From assembly GCA_018873225.1 (NCBI GenBank), contig JAEILZ010000005.1, forward strand, positions 744,001 through 808,000: DNA of 64,000 nt. Direction: 5' to 3'. The notes beneath the pieces are model-generated. The model saw only the letters and a list, made by a program, of their open reading frames with translations, was not told where the DNA came from and made no database searches. Source of the stretch: [Phialemoniopsis] sp. UDSM-2020 (taxonomy: Eukaryota > Ascomycota > Sordariomycetes > Thyridiales > Thyridiaceae). The position numbers and the translations under genes were made by a program. Positions 12,054 to 22,917 of this stretch are shown here, in pieces. The first letter of the stretch is position 1. The number at the start of each line of letters is the position of its first letter.

Positions 12054-13146
12054 TCATCGTCTCTCGTGCCACTGCACAACCCTTTGCATGAGCTGCTGAG
12101 GAGGTGCAGCAACCGGCCAGTGCCGTCTGGCGCGATAGATTCCCCTCAGGAACATGTGCACTCGCCAATAATTCGGTCGGTCGCTGCGGACGAGGGTAAA
12201 GGGCGCTGTCGCGTTCGCGCCGTCCTCATTGTCGCCGAGAAACCAGTCTTCACGACCCTTCTTGGGTGGGCCGTCAGGCAGCCTTGGCAGGTTCACAACA
12301 AATTTGCGCGGTGCTTTGACCTCAAATAGTCGCGCGAACATCTTTTTCTCCCAGACGCACTCGTGCCAGTTCCGGATGTTGTTCTGGGTCGTCACCCACA
12401 GGTCCAGCTCGCGCAAGTTGGTCATGCGCGAGAGCGACTTCAACAACCTCTCCCAAGGGTTGTCCTCGGCAGTGATCGGTTGGCTACCGGCGACATAGAT
12501 CGCGTTGTCCCCCTCTCTCAAGTAAAGGTCCGTGATGAGCGGTGGCAATTGGAGGCAAAGGCTGATCGAGCGAAAGGTCGACGCCGGGTACCGGCCAAAG
12601 AAGGCATCGGCAACCACCGTGTTCGTGATGCAGAACGTAATGTCTTGGTAAATCGAGCCAATCGCCTCGAGGTAGCTGTGCAATGGCATATATCAGCAAG
12701 TGCAAGGCGTCGCTATGGTCGAGGCCGAAAGCGTTGGAGACCTACAAGAGTTTGCAGGTTAGCAGGACGGGAAGAAAAGGAGACCAGCAAGCCTCCTGTC
12801 CGTCCTGCCTCGCCCTGAAGACGTCCTCGCAGGCCCAGTGCAGAGCCCAGAACGACTTTGCTCTGCGAAGAATCTCCACTGCTTCCTCTGGCGTGTCGGC
12901 TTTCTGGAGTTCCTCGTCCGTCGCACCGTTGAGGGCGTCCTTGCAGGGTGAGTGAATCAATTTCGAGGTTGCCTCGCTCTGTGTGATATGCTGAACAAGT
13001 CCGTACGCCCGCCATGCTTCCTGAAATACCATCCTACGTACTTCAATGGGCAGCCTTCTCATAAATTGAGACGACTTTTGAGCGTCTGCCGTTCCAGCCA
13101 TCTCCGACCGGTCAGGACGACCCGGATCATCGGACTTGTTCGCCAT
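12054..13146 (-). CDS. Uncharacterised fungal protein, DUF7730/F-box-like
   Basis: Two exons (12746-13146 and 12054-12675; intron GTAGGT...CACAG) give about 340 residues. Near the N terminus is FMRRLPIEVRRMVFQEAWRAYG, which resembles the F-box-like opening of large fungal families (LPxEIRxxIY). Around the splice site LLTCKLFYLEAIGSIYQ matches the 'LLTCRQIYxEAxxxLY' segment usual in DUF7730-type proteins. The remainder has the usual alternation of a hydrophobic 'LRELDLWV' segment and a Trp-rich C terminus. An in-frame upstream ATG exists at 13173; I prefer 13146. Function is unknown. It is transcribed away from the dioxygenase gene, so it shares the 13.1-14.1 kb promoter region with it, but nothing links it to that pathway. 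Confidence 0.7.
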
Positions 13147-14069
13147 GAGAAGCTGGAGGTGAGAGGTTTGCACTGTCGGTTTGCTCGGGATGCTCGTCTC
13201 ATCACACCTAGGAGACGAGTCTCACATTTCTGTGAAGCCCTCAGCGGCTTATGAACCCGCGTAGCAGTCAAGGCAGCAGTCAATTTCGAATTCGCGAATG
13301 CCTGGAGGCGTTGGCAGGGGGGGGATGGCAAGTTCTCGTTATTATTCAAAGGCGACAGGCTATGCTGTTCTGGCGACTACAAACAAGCAAGAGGAAGATT
13401 GCAGTCATGAGCGAGACGTCTCCGGGAAGTGCAGCAAATCCAGTGCTCTCACAAAAAGGACTGCACCCCGCGTCTTCCAAGCTCATGACCCGTGATCTCA
13501 TGCAGGCGCTTCCCCGCAAAGTCACCCGGTCATCCCGTCTCAGATGACATGGGGAATCTGGAGGCTAAATCCAGTGGCTTTCAACCTTGACTTCAGTGGA
13601 CCCGACGCTAATCATGTCCACTGCCCGAAACCTTCCAGTGGCCTGTGTGTTAGTAAAGCCAGCCAACTCATTGGACTCGGGCCTGTCCCCGCCTCGGGCT
13701 TGCTGTGGAGAGAGAAACTCGGGTGTCAGTCGCGGCCTTTATCAAAGAATCGATATTCTCCGGCACTGGTTGTACGGAAGACGATCGATTCCCTGAATTA
13801 CTGAACGGCACTGAAAGTCTATAAAGAATTTCCGGCAGAGCCTCGACTTTAATCCTCAAATCAGACCATTTTAGAAGCCCCGAATGCCTCGCCGGTTAAT
13901 GCTCGTAGGCCTTCGGCCGCAATGGGCCGATCATTCGCCTCAACACAGAGAACATGCAACGAGGGGCATTCAAAAAGGTCGTGACGAATCATCGAGATAC
14001 CCTCGCTCTGTAACGATCGATGAGTCTCGTTGAAGCAGACTGTATTGTGCAATTAGCGCAGTTCTAGAG
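13147..14069. other. Divergent intergenic region upstream of the dioxygenase gene
   Basis: No convincing gene. It lies between the leftward DUF7730-like gene and the rightward dioxygenase gene. Its notable content is the palindromic TCGG-N10-CCGA element at 13913-13930, close to the dioxygenase start. Confidence 0.6.
13913..13930. promoter_or_regulatory. Candidate Zn2Cys6 operator, copy 1 (TCGG-N10-CCGA)
   Basis: The sequence reads TCGGCCGCAATGGGCCGA: a perfect 4-bp inverted repeat around ten free bases. It ends 139 bp before the dioxygenase ATG. The layout CGG-N10-CCG is that of sites bound by zinc-cluster dimers such as Put3. Four further copies lie upstream of other genes of the same cluster. 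Confidence 0.75.
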
Positions 14070-15810
14070 ATGGCTCACGCATTTTCGCTATTGCCGACCG
14101 CTGGCTCCGGGTACCTCAACGGCATCAAGGATGAAGGCCAGGTCAAGTTCCCAGACACTGGCTACTTCAAGGGGCCTTTGAAACCCTCCCGCGTCGAGGG
14201 CGACATCTTTGAGCTCGAGACCAGCGGCGAGGTCCCCAAGGACATCAACGGCACCTTCTTCCGCGTCCAGCCGGACCCGCGCTTCCCGCCCATGTTCGAG
14301 GAGGACGTGCACTTCAGCGGCGACGGCAGCGTGAGCGCCTTTCGCTTCCAGGACGGCCACGTCGACTGGAAGCAGCGCTATGTCCAGACGGACCGCTTCC
14401 ACGCCGAGAAGGCGAACCGGAAAGCCATGTTTGGCAAGTACAGGAACCCTTTTACCGACAACGAGATGGTCAAGGGCATCATCCGCACCGTCTCCAACAC
14501 AAACGTTACCTTTTGGCGCGGCGTGATGCTCGCGTCCAAGGAGGATGGCCCTCCCTTTGCCATGGATCCCGTTACGCTCGAGACGATTGGGCGTTACGAC
14601 TTTGACGGCCAGGTCAAGACGCCCACGTTTACGGCTCACCCCAAGTTTGATCCGGACACCGGGGAGATGGTGGCCTTTGCCTACGCCGCCGGAGGAGATG
14701 GACACGATGCCAATTGCGACATCGTAGTCTGGACTTTTGACCCCGAGACTGGCAAGAAGACGCAAGAAGCATGGTACAAGTCGCCCTTCTGCGGCATGAT
14801 CCACGACGCGGCCCTGACAAAGAACTACCTGATCCTGCCCCTGACGCCCATCAAGGCCAGCTACGATCGGCTTAAAAAAGGGGGCAATCACTGGGCCTGG
14901 GATCCCAATGAGGACCAGTGGTACGGCATTGTGCCTCGGAATGGAGGAGACATTCTCTGGCTCCGTTCAGACAATGGTGAGCATCTTCACTTCCGGCGAA
15001 TGGCAATGAGACATATCACTGATTGAACTACGCACAGCATTCCACGGTCACGTCGCCGGCGCCTACGAGGACGAGAACGGCCACATCGTCTGCGACCTCA
15101 CCGTCGCCGACGGCAACGTCTTCTTCTGGTGGCCGCCCGAGGACACCGATCCGAGCCAGCGCCTCATGCGCCCGCCCAAGCTCGTCTCCGACACCTTCCG
15201 CTGGGTCTTCGACCCCAAGAGCCCGCCCGAGTCGCGCGTCCAGCCCGCGCGCCTCTACGGCACCAACGGCGAGTTCAGCCGCATCGACGACCGCTTCGTC
15301 GCCAAGAAGTACCGCCACTTCTGGCAGCTGCAGATCGACCCGGCCCGCCCCTACGACTTTGCCAAGTGCGGCCCGCCCGCCGGCGGTTTATTCAACGTCA
15401 TCGGGCACTACGACTGGGAGACGGGCGCCAAGGACGAGTTCTGGGCGGGCGACTGCTGCACCTTCCAGGAGCCCGTGTTCTGCCCGCGCTCCGGGTCCGA
15501 CAAGGAGGGCGACGGCTACCTCATGGCGCTGCTGAACCATCTCGACGTCCTGCGCAACGACATCGTCATCTTTGACGCGCTCAACATCGCAAAGGGCCCC
15601 CTGGCGGCCGTGCACCTGCCGCTGCACCTGCGCATCGGCCTGCACGGCAACTTTGTCGAACAAAAGGACATTGACGACTGGAACAGGAGGCGGGGCGAGG
15701 GCGGTGACCTGGGCCCGGCGCAGCCGGCCACTGAGCCCTTGCCGTGGCAGGTCGAGCTGGGGGCTGCGTCCGGAAGCAACGGCACTACTAACGGGGCCAA
15801 CAGCCACTGA
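14070..15810 (+). CDS. Carotenoid/stilbene-cleaving dioxygenase (CAO-1-like)
   Basis: This is a non-haem Fe(II) dioxygenase of the RPE65/carotenoid oxygenase family, about 559 residues. Exons are 14070-14976 and 15038-15810, with a 61-nt intron (GTGAGC...ACAG). Four iron-binding histidines are placed as in the Neurospora stilbene dioxygenase CAO-1: H190 (TAHPKFDP), H245 (MIHDAA), H305 (AFHGH) and H505 (GLHGNF). There is no signal peptide, so it is cytosolic. Relatives split the central double bond of resveratrol, piceatannol or lignostilbenes into two hydroxybenzaldehydes; carotenoid cleavage is less likely given the CAO-1-like LHLRIGLHG ending. The downstream decarboxylase-like, aldehyde dehydrogenase and monooxygenase genes fit further breakdown of such aldehydes. 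A TCGG-N10-CCGA element lies 139 bp upstream. Confidence 0.9.
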
Positions 15811-16381
15811 GACTGTATCTGGGCCTGGATGGGGAACAAAGATACGAGTATGGCAGCTTCTTTAGCAATAGCGAATTAAACCCGAGTGTTTCCAAATCCT
15901 ACCACTGAAGGAATATGTCCCGTCTGAGGGTGTGATATGCCGAGCCATGCAAGTTTGACGCCGCCCAGTCACATCATAACCCCTCCCTTCACCTGGACCT
16001 CTTTTGCTCCAGGGCGATCTGCGGGGAGAGTTGCACCCAAGGCACGCTAACCTCCGCACTTTTTGGTCCCCTGACCGGGCGGGGAAGCATGTCTCAACGG
16101 GGCGGCCATATTTCTGGGACATCTGCCACGTCGGCACCATCGTCGGCTCCATCGATCCGATGGGTGCGACCACCCACCACGAACCGCATGGAAGAGGATC
16201 GCAGGGTGTTTTGGAGAAGGAAGGGCTTGGCAGGGGAGATTGCGACGGAATCATTGAGCGGGATGGGTTGGTGGCATAAAGGAGGGTCTTCGACGCTATC
16301 TGGTTCTGGTTGGGGTAAGCTTTTCGAGGCCAAGCGTCGTATGTGTCGTGTCTGTGTCAATTTGTCAGAACTTTGTAAACA
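15811..16381. other. Intergenic upstream of the SnoaL-like gene
   Basis: It contains the 3' flank of the dioxygenase gene and the promoter of the SnoaL-like gene. It holds one palindromic operator copy at 16143-16160 and an additional TCGG half-site at 16131. No coding sequence is recognised. Confidence 0.6.
16143..16160. promoter_or_regulatory. Candidate Zn2Cys6 operator, copy 2 (TCGG-N10-CCGA)
   Basis: The sequence reads TCGGCTCCATCGATCCGA, the same arrangement as copy 1 with different centre bases. It ends 221 bp before the SnoaL-like ATG. A second TCGG half-site begins 12 bp upstream at 16131, so the site may be extended. Confidence 0.75.
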
Positions 16382-17287
16382 ATGTCGAACGAGGTTGCCG
16401 AGCTCAAGCAAACGGTGGAGGCCCTCCAGAAGGAGGTGGTCCGGCTTCGAGGTATGTGTTCCCAATGGCAAGGGAAGTGGGCGAGAACTGACACAGAGAA
16501 CGTGATGCTACAGATCAGGAGGAGATTCGCAAGCTCCAGTACAAGTATGGGTACTACCTCGACAAGTGCCTGTACCAGGAGGTCAGTAATGAGCTCCTTC
16601 AAATAGCTGTACTGCCAGCAGGCTGACATGTGATACGAACAGACTGCCGACCTCTACTCGGATGACCCGGACACCTTTGTCCAGTTCCTAGGCGGCCGGT
16701 ACCGCGGCAAGGCCGGCGTCAAGCGCCTCTACCAGGAGCGCTTCGGCAAGCACTTTGTCAACGGCCGCAACGGGCCCATCCACGGCTTCCTCCTCGACCA
16801 CCCGCAGATGCAAGGCATCGTCGACGTCGACTACACGGCGAGCCCGCCGCGCGCGAGCGGGCGCTTCCGCTCGCTGATGCAGGCGGGCGTGCACATCTCC
16901 CAGGCGGCCAAGCACCCGCGCGGCTTCACACAGTGGTGGGAGGGCGGCGTCTACGAGAACGAGTACATCCGCGACGGGCCCGACGGGTCCTGGCGGATCC
17001 TGCGCCTGCGGTACTTCCCGTTCTGGCACGGCGACTTTGAGCACGGCTGGGGGTACAAGGTGGCCGGGTTCGTGCCGTTTATGAGCAAGACGTACCCTGA
17101 GGATCCCAATGGGCCCGACGAGGTTGTGGCCGAGGACCAGAGGATGATGTGGCCTGACACCAGGGTCATCCCGTTCCACTACGACCACCCCGTCACGGGC
17201 GAGCCGGTCAAGGAGTCGGACCAGCGGGCGCCGGAGTTTGGGGAGAGCCCTGACACGGCCAAGCCTGCGCTGAAGCTGCAGTGGTAG
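16382..17287 (+). CDS. SnoaL-like (NTF2-fold) protein
   Basis: Three exons (16382-16451, 16514-16581, 16643-17287) give about 260 residues. A short coiled-coil-like N terminus (VAELKQTVEALQKEVVRLR) leads into the typical SnoaL_4 opening DQEEIRKLQYKYGYYLDKCLYQE. A cone-shaped NTF2-like fold is expected, with GFLLDHPQ, WRILRLRYFPFWHGDFEHGW and other aromatic-rich strands lining a pocket. Members act as cyclases, dehydratases or hydratases on small aromatic or polyketide compounds, and several are associated with aromatic catabolism. Here it sits between the dioxygenase and the decarboxylase-like gene and carries the shared upstream operator. I infer that it acts on an intermediate of the same pathway; the reaction cannot be told. 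Confidence 0.85.
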
Positions 17288-17563
17288 AAGGTTACTAGCA
17301 GTAGAGTAATGACCGAATACAAATCTGAGCATGAACAGACTGACGGGTGCATTTTATCCCTCAAGTGTGAACGACTTTGCGGCTTCGTGCTCTCTTCATA
17401 TCCAGCGCGACCTCTGCAGGAGCTTCAATGATGATAATCAGCAGCAGCTTGTGAGAGATGCTCCCTTTAGCACGAAGATCTGTATACTATGCAAGATACA
17501 CATATGAAATATCAGTAGAGCTTGACTTATGATGATTCTATGATTTTGTATGGAGTGCGTTGA

Positions 17564-18696
17564 CTATGGCTCGAGCGGCAGCTTGAATAGTTTGATAGCA
17601 TTTCTCCGAGCGACTGCCTCCTTCTGATCTTCCGGGATATCCACGCTCTTCCACCATTCCTGACCCTCCTTGATCGTGTCGTAGGGGTAGTCTGATTTGA
17701 CATGTTAGTACCGAGCCCTGTATTAAATAGTTGTGAACTCACCAATGGCAAACATGCACCTGTCTGCTCCTAATTCTTCGATGCAATACTTCAGGCCAGC
17801 AGTGTTGAAGTCGCCAGAAGTAGTGATCGAGACGTTATGCTTGAAGTAATAGCTGTAATCCTCTTTGGAAGGCCTTGTTGCCTTCTTTACGGGCTTATTA
17901 TACCAGTGGTCTGCTCGCCAGAGGTTAAACGGGATGCTATTGCATCAAGTCAGCAATCTGATCTCTTTGCGAACAGCATTATTGGAGCCACTCACCCCTC
18001 TCCCAGATGTCCAGCAATGACCTGGACCTTGGGAAACTCGTCAAAGATTCCACAGGAGCACAGCGCATAGATGTGAAAGCTCAAGTCCAGATGGAATTGC
18101 ACCGCCGCACCCAGCAGCTGCTTCCGCGGCGCATAGCTGCCCTTCCCCTCAAGGTCGCACGCCATCGGGTACCGCGGGTGCATGTACACGGGGACATCGA
18201 GCTCCTCAACCGTCTTCCAGAACACGCGGTACTCTGGCTCGTCAAAGTACCTCTTCTCGCCCTTGCCCTCGTCCCGCACCGTCTGGTAGTCGTTCAGCAT
18301 GACCCCCTTCATGCCGAGCTGCGTCACCGCGCGCCGGAGCTCCTTGGCCGCCTCCTCGCCGTTGTGCATCGACACGGCGGCGAACGCGCCGAAGCGCGAC
18401 GGGTTGCGCGCCACCTCCCCGGCGAGCCAGTCGTTGCTCGAGGTCGCCACGCGCGCCGCCTCCTCCGGGTCGGCCTCGCCCTGGCAGCCGGGGGAGGTCA
18501 GCGAGAGGAGCATGTACTCGACGCCCTCGGCGTCCATGCGCGCGAGGCGCTCGCCGTGGATGTCGAGCAGGGCGGCGGTCAGGGGGTGGTTGCGGATGTC
18601 CTGACCGGGGGCGTACATCGCGGCGTCGCGGGCGTGGCGCTCGACGCCTGCGGGGTCGAGGACCGCCTCCTCAAGGGCGATGGTGCCTTTGGCCAT
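17564..18696 (-). CDS. Amidohydrolase-2 family decarboxylase (2,3-dihydroxybenzoate/gamma-resorcylate decarboxylase-like)
   Basis: Three exons (17996-18696, 17743-17936, 17564-17691) give about 340 residues, the usual size of fungal 2,3-dihydroxybenzoate decarboxylases. The N terminus GTIALEEAVLDP contains the ALEE motif (metal-ligand glutamate) of this ACMSD-related family. Further family landmarks are MHPRYP, the FHIYALCSCGIFDEFP helix, VIAGHLGEG (metal-ligand His) and, near the C terminus, FAIDYPYDTI, where the Asp corresponds to the catalytic metal-binding residue. The enzymes remove the carboxyl group from ortho-hydroxybenzoates without a cofactor other than a divalent metal. In this context the likely substrate is a hydroxybenzoate made from a stilbene-derived aldehyde. 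It is divergent from the PQ-loop gene, and the operator at 18859 lies 162 bp upstream of its start. Confidence 0.88.
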
Positions 18697-19430
18697 GTTA
18701 GAGTGAGATGAACAGGTGAGTGGGCTAGATAGATGCTTTGGATGGAGTCAACTATCGTGGGCACCAGATATGACTGCGACTAGGACCTCATATATCAATC
18801 TTGTCCAGTTTTCACGGGGATAGAACCAGGCCAAGCATATGGATCGAGTGGCATGTTGTCGGAGATATTGTACCGACTAATATCCGCTGACGGCCAATCG
18901 TTTAGTGCTCAATACTGACAATAATCAAAAGGCTCATACGAAGAAACATGGACGAATATCTACTTCACGAATGGCATTTACATCTATCTGCTGTAAATAG
19001 AATTGTACATTCTTTAGTCAGATTCAAAAGCCCCTGGTCTGTTCCCTCATTCAGTCTCTCTGTCAGTCTGACCTCCCTTCTGAGGCTTTCATTCTTCGCT
19101 ATTTAGTTCCTAATGAAAAGGACGTGAGTGTTTTTTCTGCCTATTCGGCTGTATGTAGTCTCGAGAACTTGTATAGAACACCAGATAATTGAGTCAACTC
19201 TTGCGCTCTCCTCGCTGAGACTACATGGCGCGTATGATTGGCCTGTTGTGACATGATGCTCCGCTGATAAGGTTGCTGTGTATTAAGCTTGGCACGCCGC
19301 GACCGGCGACGACACATCAAAAAGTTTCCTCAAAGTTTACCTCTTGCCATCAACATGCTGCTTCAAAAATATCACACATGACCATGAGGCCACTCAGAGC
19401 TCTTCGCAATCCATTAATACTGACGACATA
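18697..19430. other. Divergent promoter region, AT-rich
   Basis: It is shared by the amidohydrolase (leftward) and PQ-loop (rightward) genes. It is AT-rich compared with the flanking coding sequence and has no coding features. It contains operator copy 3 at 18859-18876. Confidence 0.6.
18859..18876. promoter_or_regulatory. Candidate Zn2Cys6 operator, copy 3 (TCGG-N10-CCGA)
   Basis: The sequence reads TCGGAGATATTGTACCGA; the inverted repeat extends one base on each side (GTCGG...CCGAC). It lies 162 bp upstream of the amidohydrolase ATG and 554 bp upstream of the PQ-loop ATG, so it could serve both. Confidence 0.78.
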
Positions 19431-20178
19431 ATGAACAATGCCGTCGTCGCCAACGTCTTTGGAACCATGGGCGCCGTGCTGTGGTCCCTCCAGGTGAGAA
19501 ATCTTGGTCCAGCATGAGCCGTTCTATCACAACACACACAGAGTCTGACTCAACATGCAGCTGCTGCCGCAAATCTGGAAGAATTGGCGCCGTCATGACA
19601 GCAAGGAGCTTTCGGGAACCTTCTTCCTATCCTGGGCCGTCGCAGGAGTCCCGCTCGGCGTGTACAACATCGCGGACGACTTCAACATTGCCCTGCAGGT
19701 CCAGCCAAACATCCTCATCTTCCTGAGCCTCTGGACTTGGTCTCAGTGCAAGTACTACGGCGACAAATGGAGCCTGAAGAAAGTGATTGTCTGGTCCGTA
19801 GCCAAAGCGCTGGTCCTCGGCGGCGTTGAGACGGGGCTTGTCTTTGCGCTGCGGGTGGCGCACGATCGTGGGCAGGACTGGGCTTCGACTCTTATGGCTG
19901 TCCTCGCTGCGATTTTGTTAGCTGGAGGCGTTCTGCGGCACTACGTCGACATGTTTCGGACCCGGTCGGACGCGGGCATATCTCTCAAGTTTGCGGTGCT
20001 GGACGCCAGTGGTGATGTGGCTTCCTTGTTGTCTGTCATCTTCCAGCCCAGTCTTAGTATTCTTGGGCTGGTCATATATGGGTCCGAGTTTGTCATATGG
20101 CTTGGTCTGATGGCGATCGTGCTGTACTTTCGCGCTGTTGGTCGCGGGCATGAGAGGCACGATGACCCTGGTAATTAG
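19431..20178 (+). CDS. PQ-loop repeat membrane protein
   Basis: Two exons (19431-19493 and 19561-20178) give about 226 residues. The first exon encodes MNNAVVANVFGTMGAVLWSLQ and joins at LLPQIWKNWRRHDSKELS, which is the typical PQ-loop motif (LLPQIxxNxxxK...S). Several hydrophobic helices follow: FFLSWAVAGVPLGVYNI, ILIFLSLWTW, LMAVLAAILLAGGVL, and a second repeat around ISLKFAVLDASGDVASLLSV. Family members (cystinosin, Ypq/SWEET relatives) sit in vacuolar or plasma membranes and carry amino acids, sugars or other small solutes. Divergent pairing with the amidohydrolase and a shared operator suggest co-regulation. A role in moving the aromatic substrate or product is a guess. Confidence 0.82.
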
Positions 20179-20325
20179 CATGTACGGACAGACAACTTTC
20201 GTGTGAACCTGACTTCACATAAGAAATTAAGCCTCATTCCGGGTTATTAAACAATATCAGTACTGTACATAAAGCGCATAGAGTCATTCCAATCATAACA
20301 CTCAAAGTACAAAGCTTGCCGGCGT

Positions 20326-22917
20326 TCACAAATCACCCGTCCCCGTCACTATCCCCGGCGTGGCCTCTGGAATCGTAAAGCAAGCATCCTGCAGGTCTGG
20401 GAGATACGCATCCATTATTCCGGGGAATCTAGTAAAACATGAAGTTAGCCTCCGGCATTAGGTCAAGTCAGGGCGATGATCTGACTTACAAATCTTGTTG
20501 CGGCCCGATATCCAGGAAATAATGTCCCACGGCGTCCACGCCCGACGGGCTGAACCCACTGTCGCCGTTGAGCATTCCATTCTCGTCGAGCTGCGCCATG
20601 ACTTCGACCAGCGCGTGCTTGGTCCACAGCACCTGCTCCATGCCCTGCAAGATATGCAGGCACTCCCTCACCGCGTCCGCCGCCTGTCCCAACGTCTCAT
20701 GTCCGTCTCCCTGCTCCGCGCGCGCGTACGACAGCAGCAGCACCTGCAGGTTCTCGAGCAGGCACGCGGTGTCGTACGTCACCAAACTCGTCAGGAGGCC
20801 CGCGTCGCGCATGTACACCAGCAGACTCATGCTCCGGCGCGCGGCGTCGGCGCACAGGGCGCCAAACTCCTCAAAGTGCTTGCGCTTGGGGCTGCTCTTG
20901 AGCTCAGCGGCGCGCAGGACGCTGTAGAGCAAAAAGGGCCGGGTGGCGAAGACGAGGGCGCTGTAGTAGCGCAGGTGCAGGATGGCGACGGAGCGGTTGT
21001 GGTATGAGGGGGCCTGGGCGGCGTCGCGCAGGTGCGGCGGCATCGAGGCGTGCCAGGCGTGCAGCGAGGCGATGGCGTCCGAGACGGCCGTGATGGAGAC
21101 GCCTCCTGGGGGAGTGGCGTTGGTCTTTGTGTAGAGCAGGCGGCCGATCTGGCGCTTGAGGTGCGTCAGCTTGCACGACACCGAGAGGTAGTACAGCGGC
21201 ATGTTGCTCCCGGGGCTGAGGATCTGGTGAGACCATGGGACGTCAGTATTTTTTTTTCCGGCATCGGGGCCAGAGGGGGTAGTTCTCTTACCTGTTCTGA
21301 TAGCAGCTCGAGGGGCTCGATGGCATTGTCCTCGCTGATCGCTGTGGGGTTACCGTAGCACAGAGCGACATCGTGATCGAGGAGATACAGGGTGGAGAAT
21401 ATCCGGAGATCGATCTGTCTTTGCAGACACTCCTTGGTTTTGATCGTTTTCTGTAGATGAAGACCCAGCGTATAGGCAATACTTGCAGCAGACCCGACAT
21501 AGATATACGCAGTATTTGCAAACATTGAACTTTGCAACGCAAGACCCTGTTGGTAGATGATCAGTGTACTATTCCAAGCTCGTATGCTCGATCAATGACA
21601 GCTTACCAAAAGACACAAAGCACGAACGCAGTCGACATCTGCCTCATCATACAGCGTAGCCGCAAGACTCTTGGCCAACGACAGATACCTCATTGATGAC
21701 TCATCCCCGACGTCGATGCCATCGCTTCGTGCCTCGCTCTCGCACGTCAGTGTGAGTATCGAGTAGAGCGAGCACAGCATCGACGACGTGGCAGCACCGG
21801 CATCTCCCGAGTATATCCGATCGAGTGTCGCGTAGAAACTTTCCGCCGAGAAGAACCAGTACATGGAGTGCACATCGCGGAAGAAGCGGGCGACGCAACG
21901 GTTGCAGAGATCACGCCGAGGGAGGTAGATTTGTCGAGGACCGGTCAAGATCTCGGGTGTCTGGGGCGGCAATGGCGGTGCTGCCGTCAAGGGCGCGACG
22001 AGGTCCGTCTTCACGGCTACCTCGGATAACCTCCTGCTCTTCAACGATCTAACAGCAGCGTTGAAGCCGTATGAACCCTCCATTCCGACATGTCCTAGGC
22101 AATGTTAGATGAGCAGATCATATGACATTCCATCTAGCCTGAATGACCTACTGTAGTTTCCTTTCGAGTCGACAGTGAGCCAGCCCAACTCGCCGTGCAG
22201 GTCGTCGATCTCCTCGATGGTCACGATGCTTTCATGGCTCGCAGGTGTGCTCGTACTCGACTTGTTCGGCCGCACATCGCCGCTGCCATTGGCTGGCGAC
22301 GCGGTCGGGCTCCCCAGCTCGACGGTGGGCGTGGGCTGCTGCCGCGGCCGTGGGCTGTCCTGCCGCTGCAGCTGGCCACCCTTTGCAGCGCTGGTCCCCT
22401 CGCCAAAGGAGGTCACAATGCCCTTGAGCGACTGCAGATTGAGCTCGACGTCGGGAAGAAAGTGCTCGAGCGCCTTGGTCATGTACCGAAACTCCTCTTC
22501 GGATACATGGTAGTACGGCCTCTGTCGCCGGCGAGATGGGTCCACCTGGCAAGGGGCGCCGATGCTGGCGCAGAATTGACATGGTCCCGGTACTGTGTCA
22601 CACACGCGCGGTCAGTCCTACATGCTCTTCGGCACCATAGCGCCTTGAGGCGGCGCGGCCTATGCTGCTGTGCAATGGGAAGCGGTAGCATCTGCTGCTG
22701 CAGCAGCACCGCATTGCTTGGTACGCACCTGGATCGACACACTTTTTTTTGGAGAAGGAAGAAAATGTTAGAACGATTGACTCCGACCCATCGGATGTAA
22801 AGCTTGAAGGAATTGGAGATGTCTTACTTTTGTCTTCCGGTTCTTGCACCGGTCGCAGCTCATGGGAGCGCGCCGTTTGCCGGGCCGGTCTGTCGAGGAG
22901 GTCTGCGGCGTCGCCAT
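20326..22917 (-). CDS. Zn2Cys6 regulator with a 13-nt microexon; candidate cluster activator
   Basis: Seven exons are proposed: 22828-22917, 22729-22741, 22152-22592, 21607-22094, 21292-21546, 20490-21223 and 20326-20428, giving about 707 residues. Exon 1 ends with MSCDRCKNRKTK, microexon 2 encodes CVDP, and exon 3 continues VPGPCQFCASIGAPCQ. Only with the microexon is the six-cysteine zinc cluster complete (C-x2-C-x6-C-x7-C-x2-C-x6-C). The central part has the fungal_trans regulatory domain (QIYLPRRDLCNRCVARFFRDVHSMYWFFS; GSAASIAYTLGLHLQ; IDLRIFSTLYLLDHDVAL). The gene sits in the middle of the aromatic-catabolism genes and is divergent from the aldehyde dehydrogenase. I infer that it binds the TCGG-N10-CCGA elements. 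Its own promoter lacks that exact element; a GC-flanked CGG-N10-CCG occurs at 23351-23366. Confidence 0.87.

Noticed and set aside
14088..14891. 267-codon open frame on the minus strand
   Set aside because: Antisense to the dioxygenase gene; no domain and biased composition.
18007..18711. 234-codon open frame on the plus strand
   Set aside because: Antisense to the amidohydrolase, which has clear metal-binding motifs and correct splice sites.
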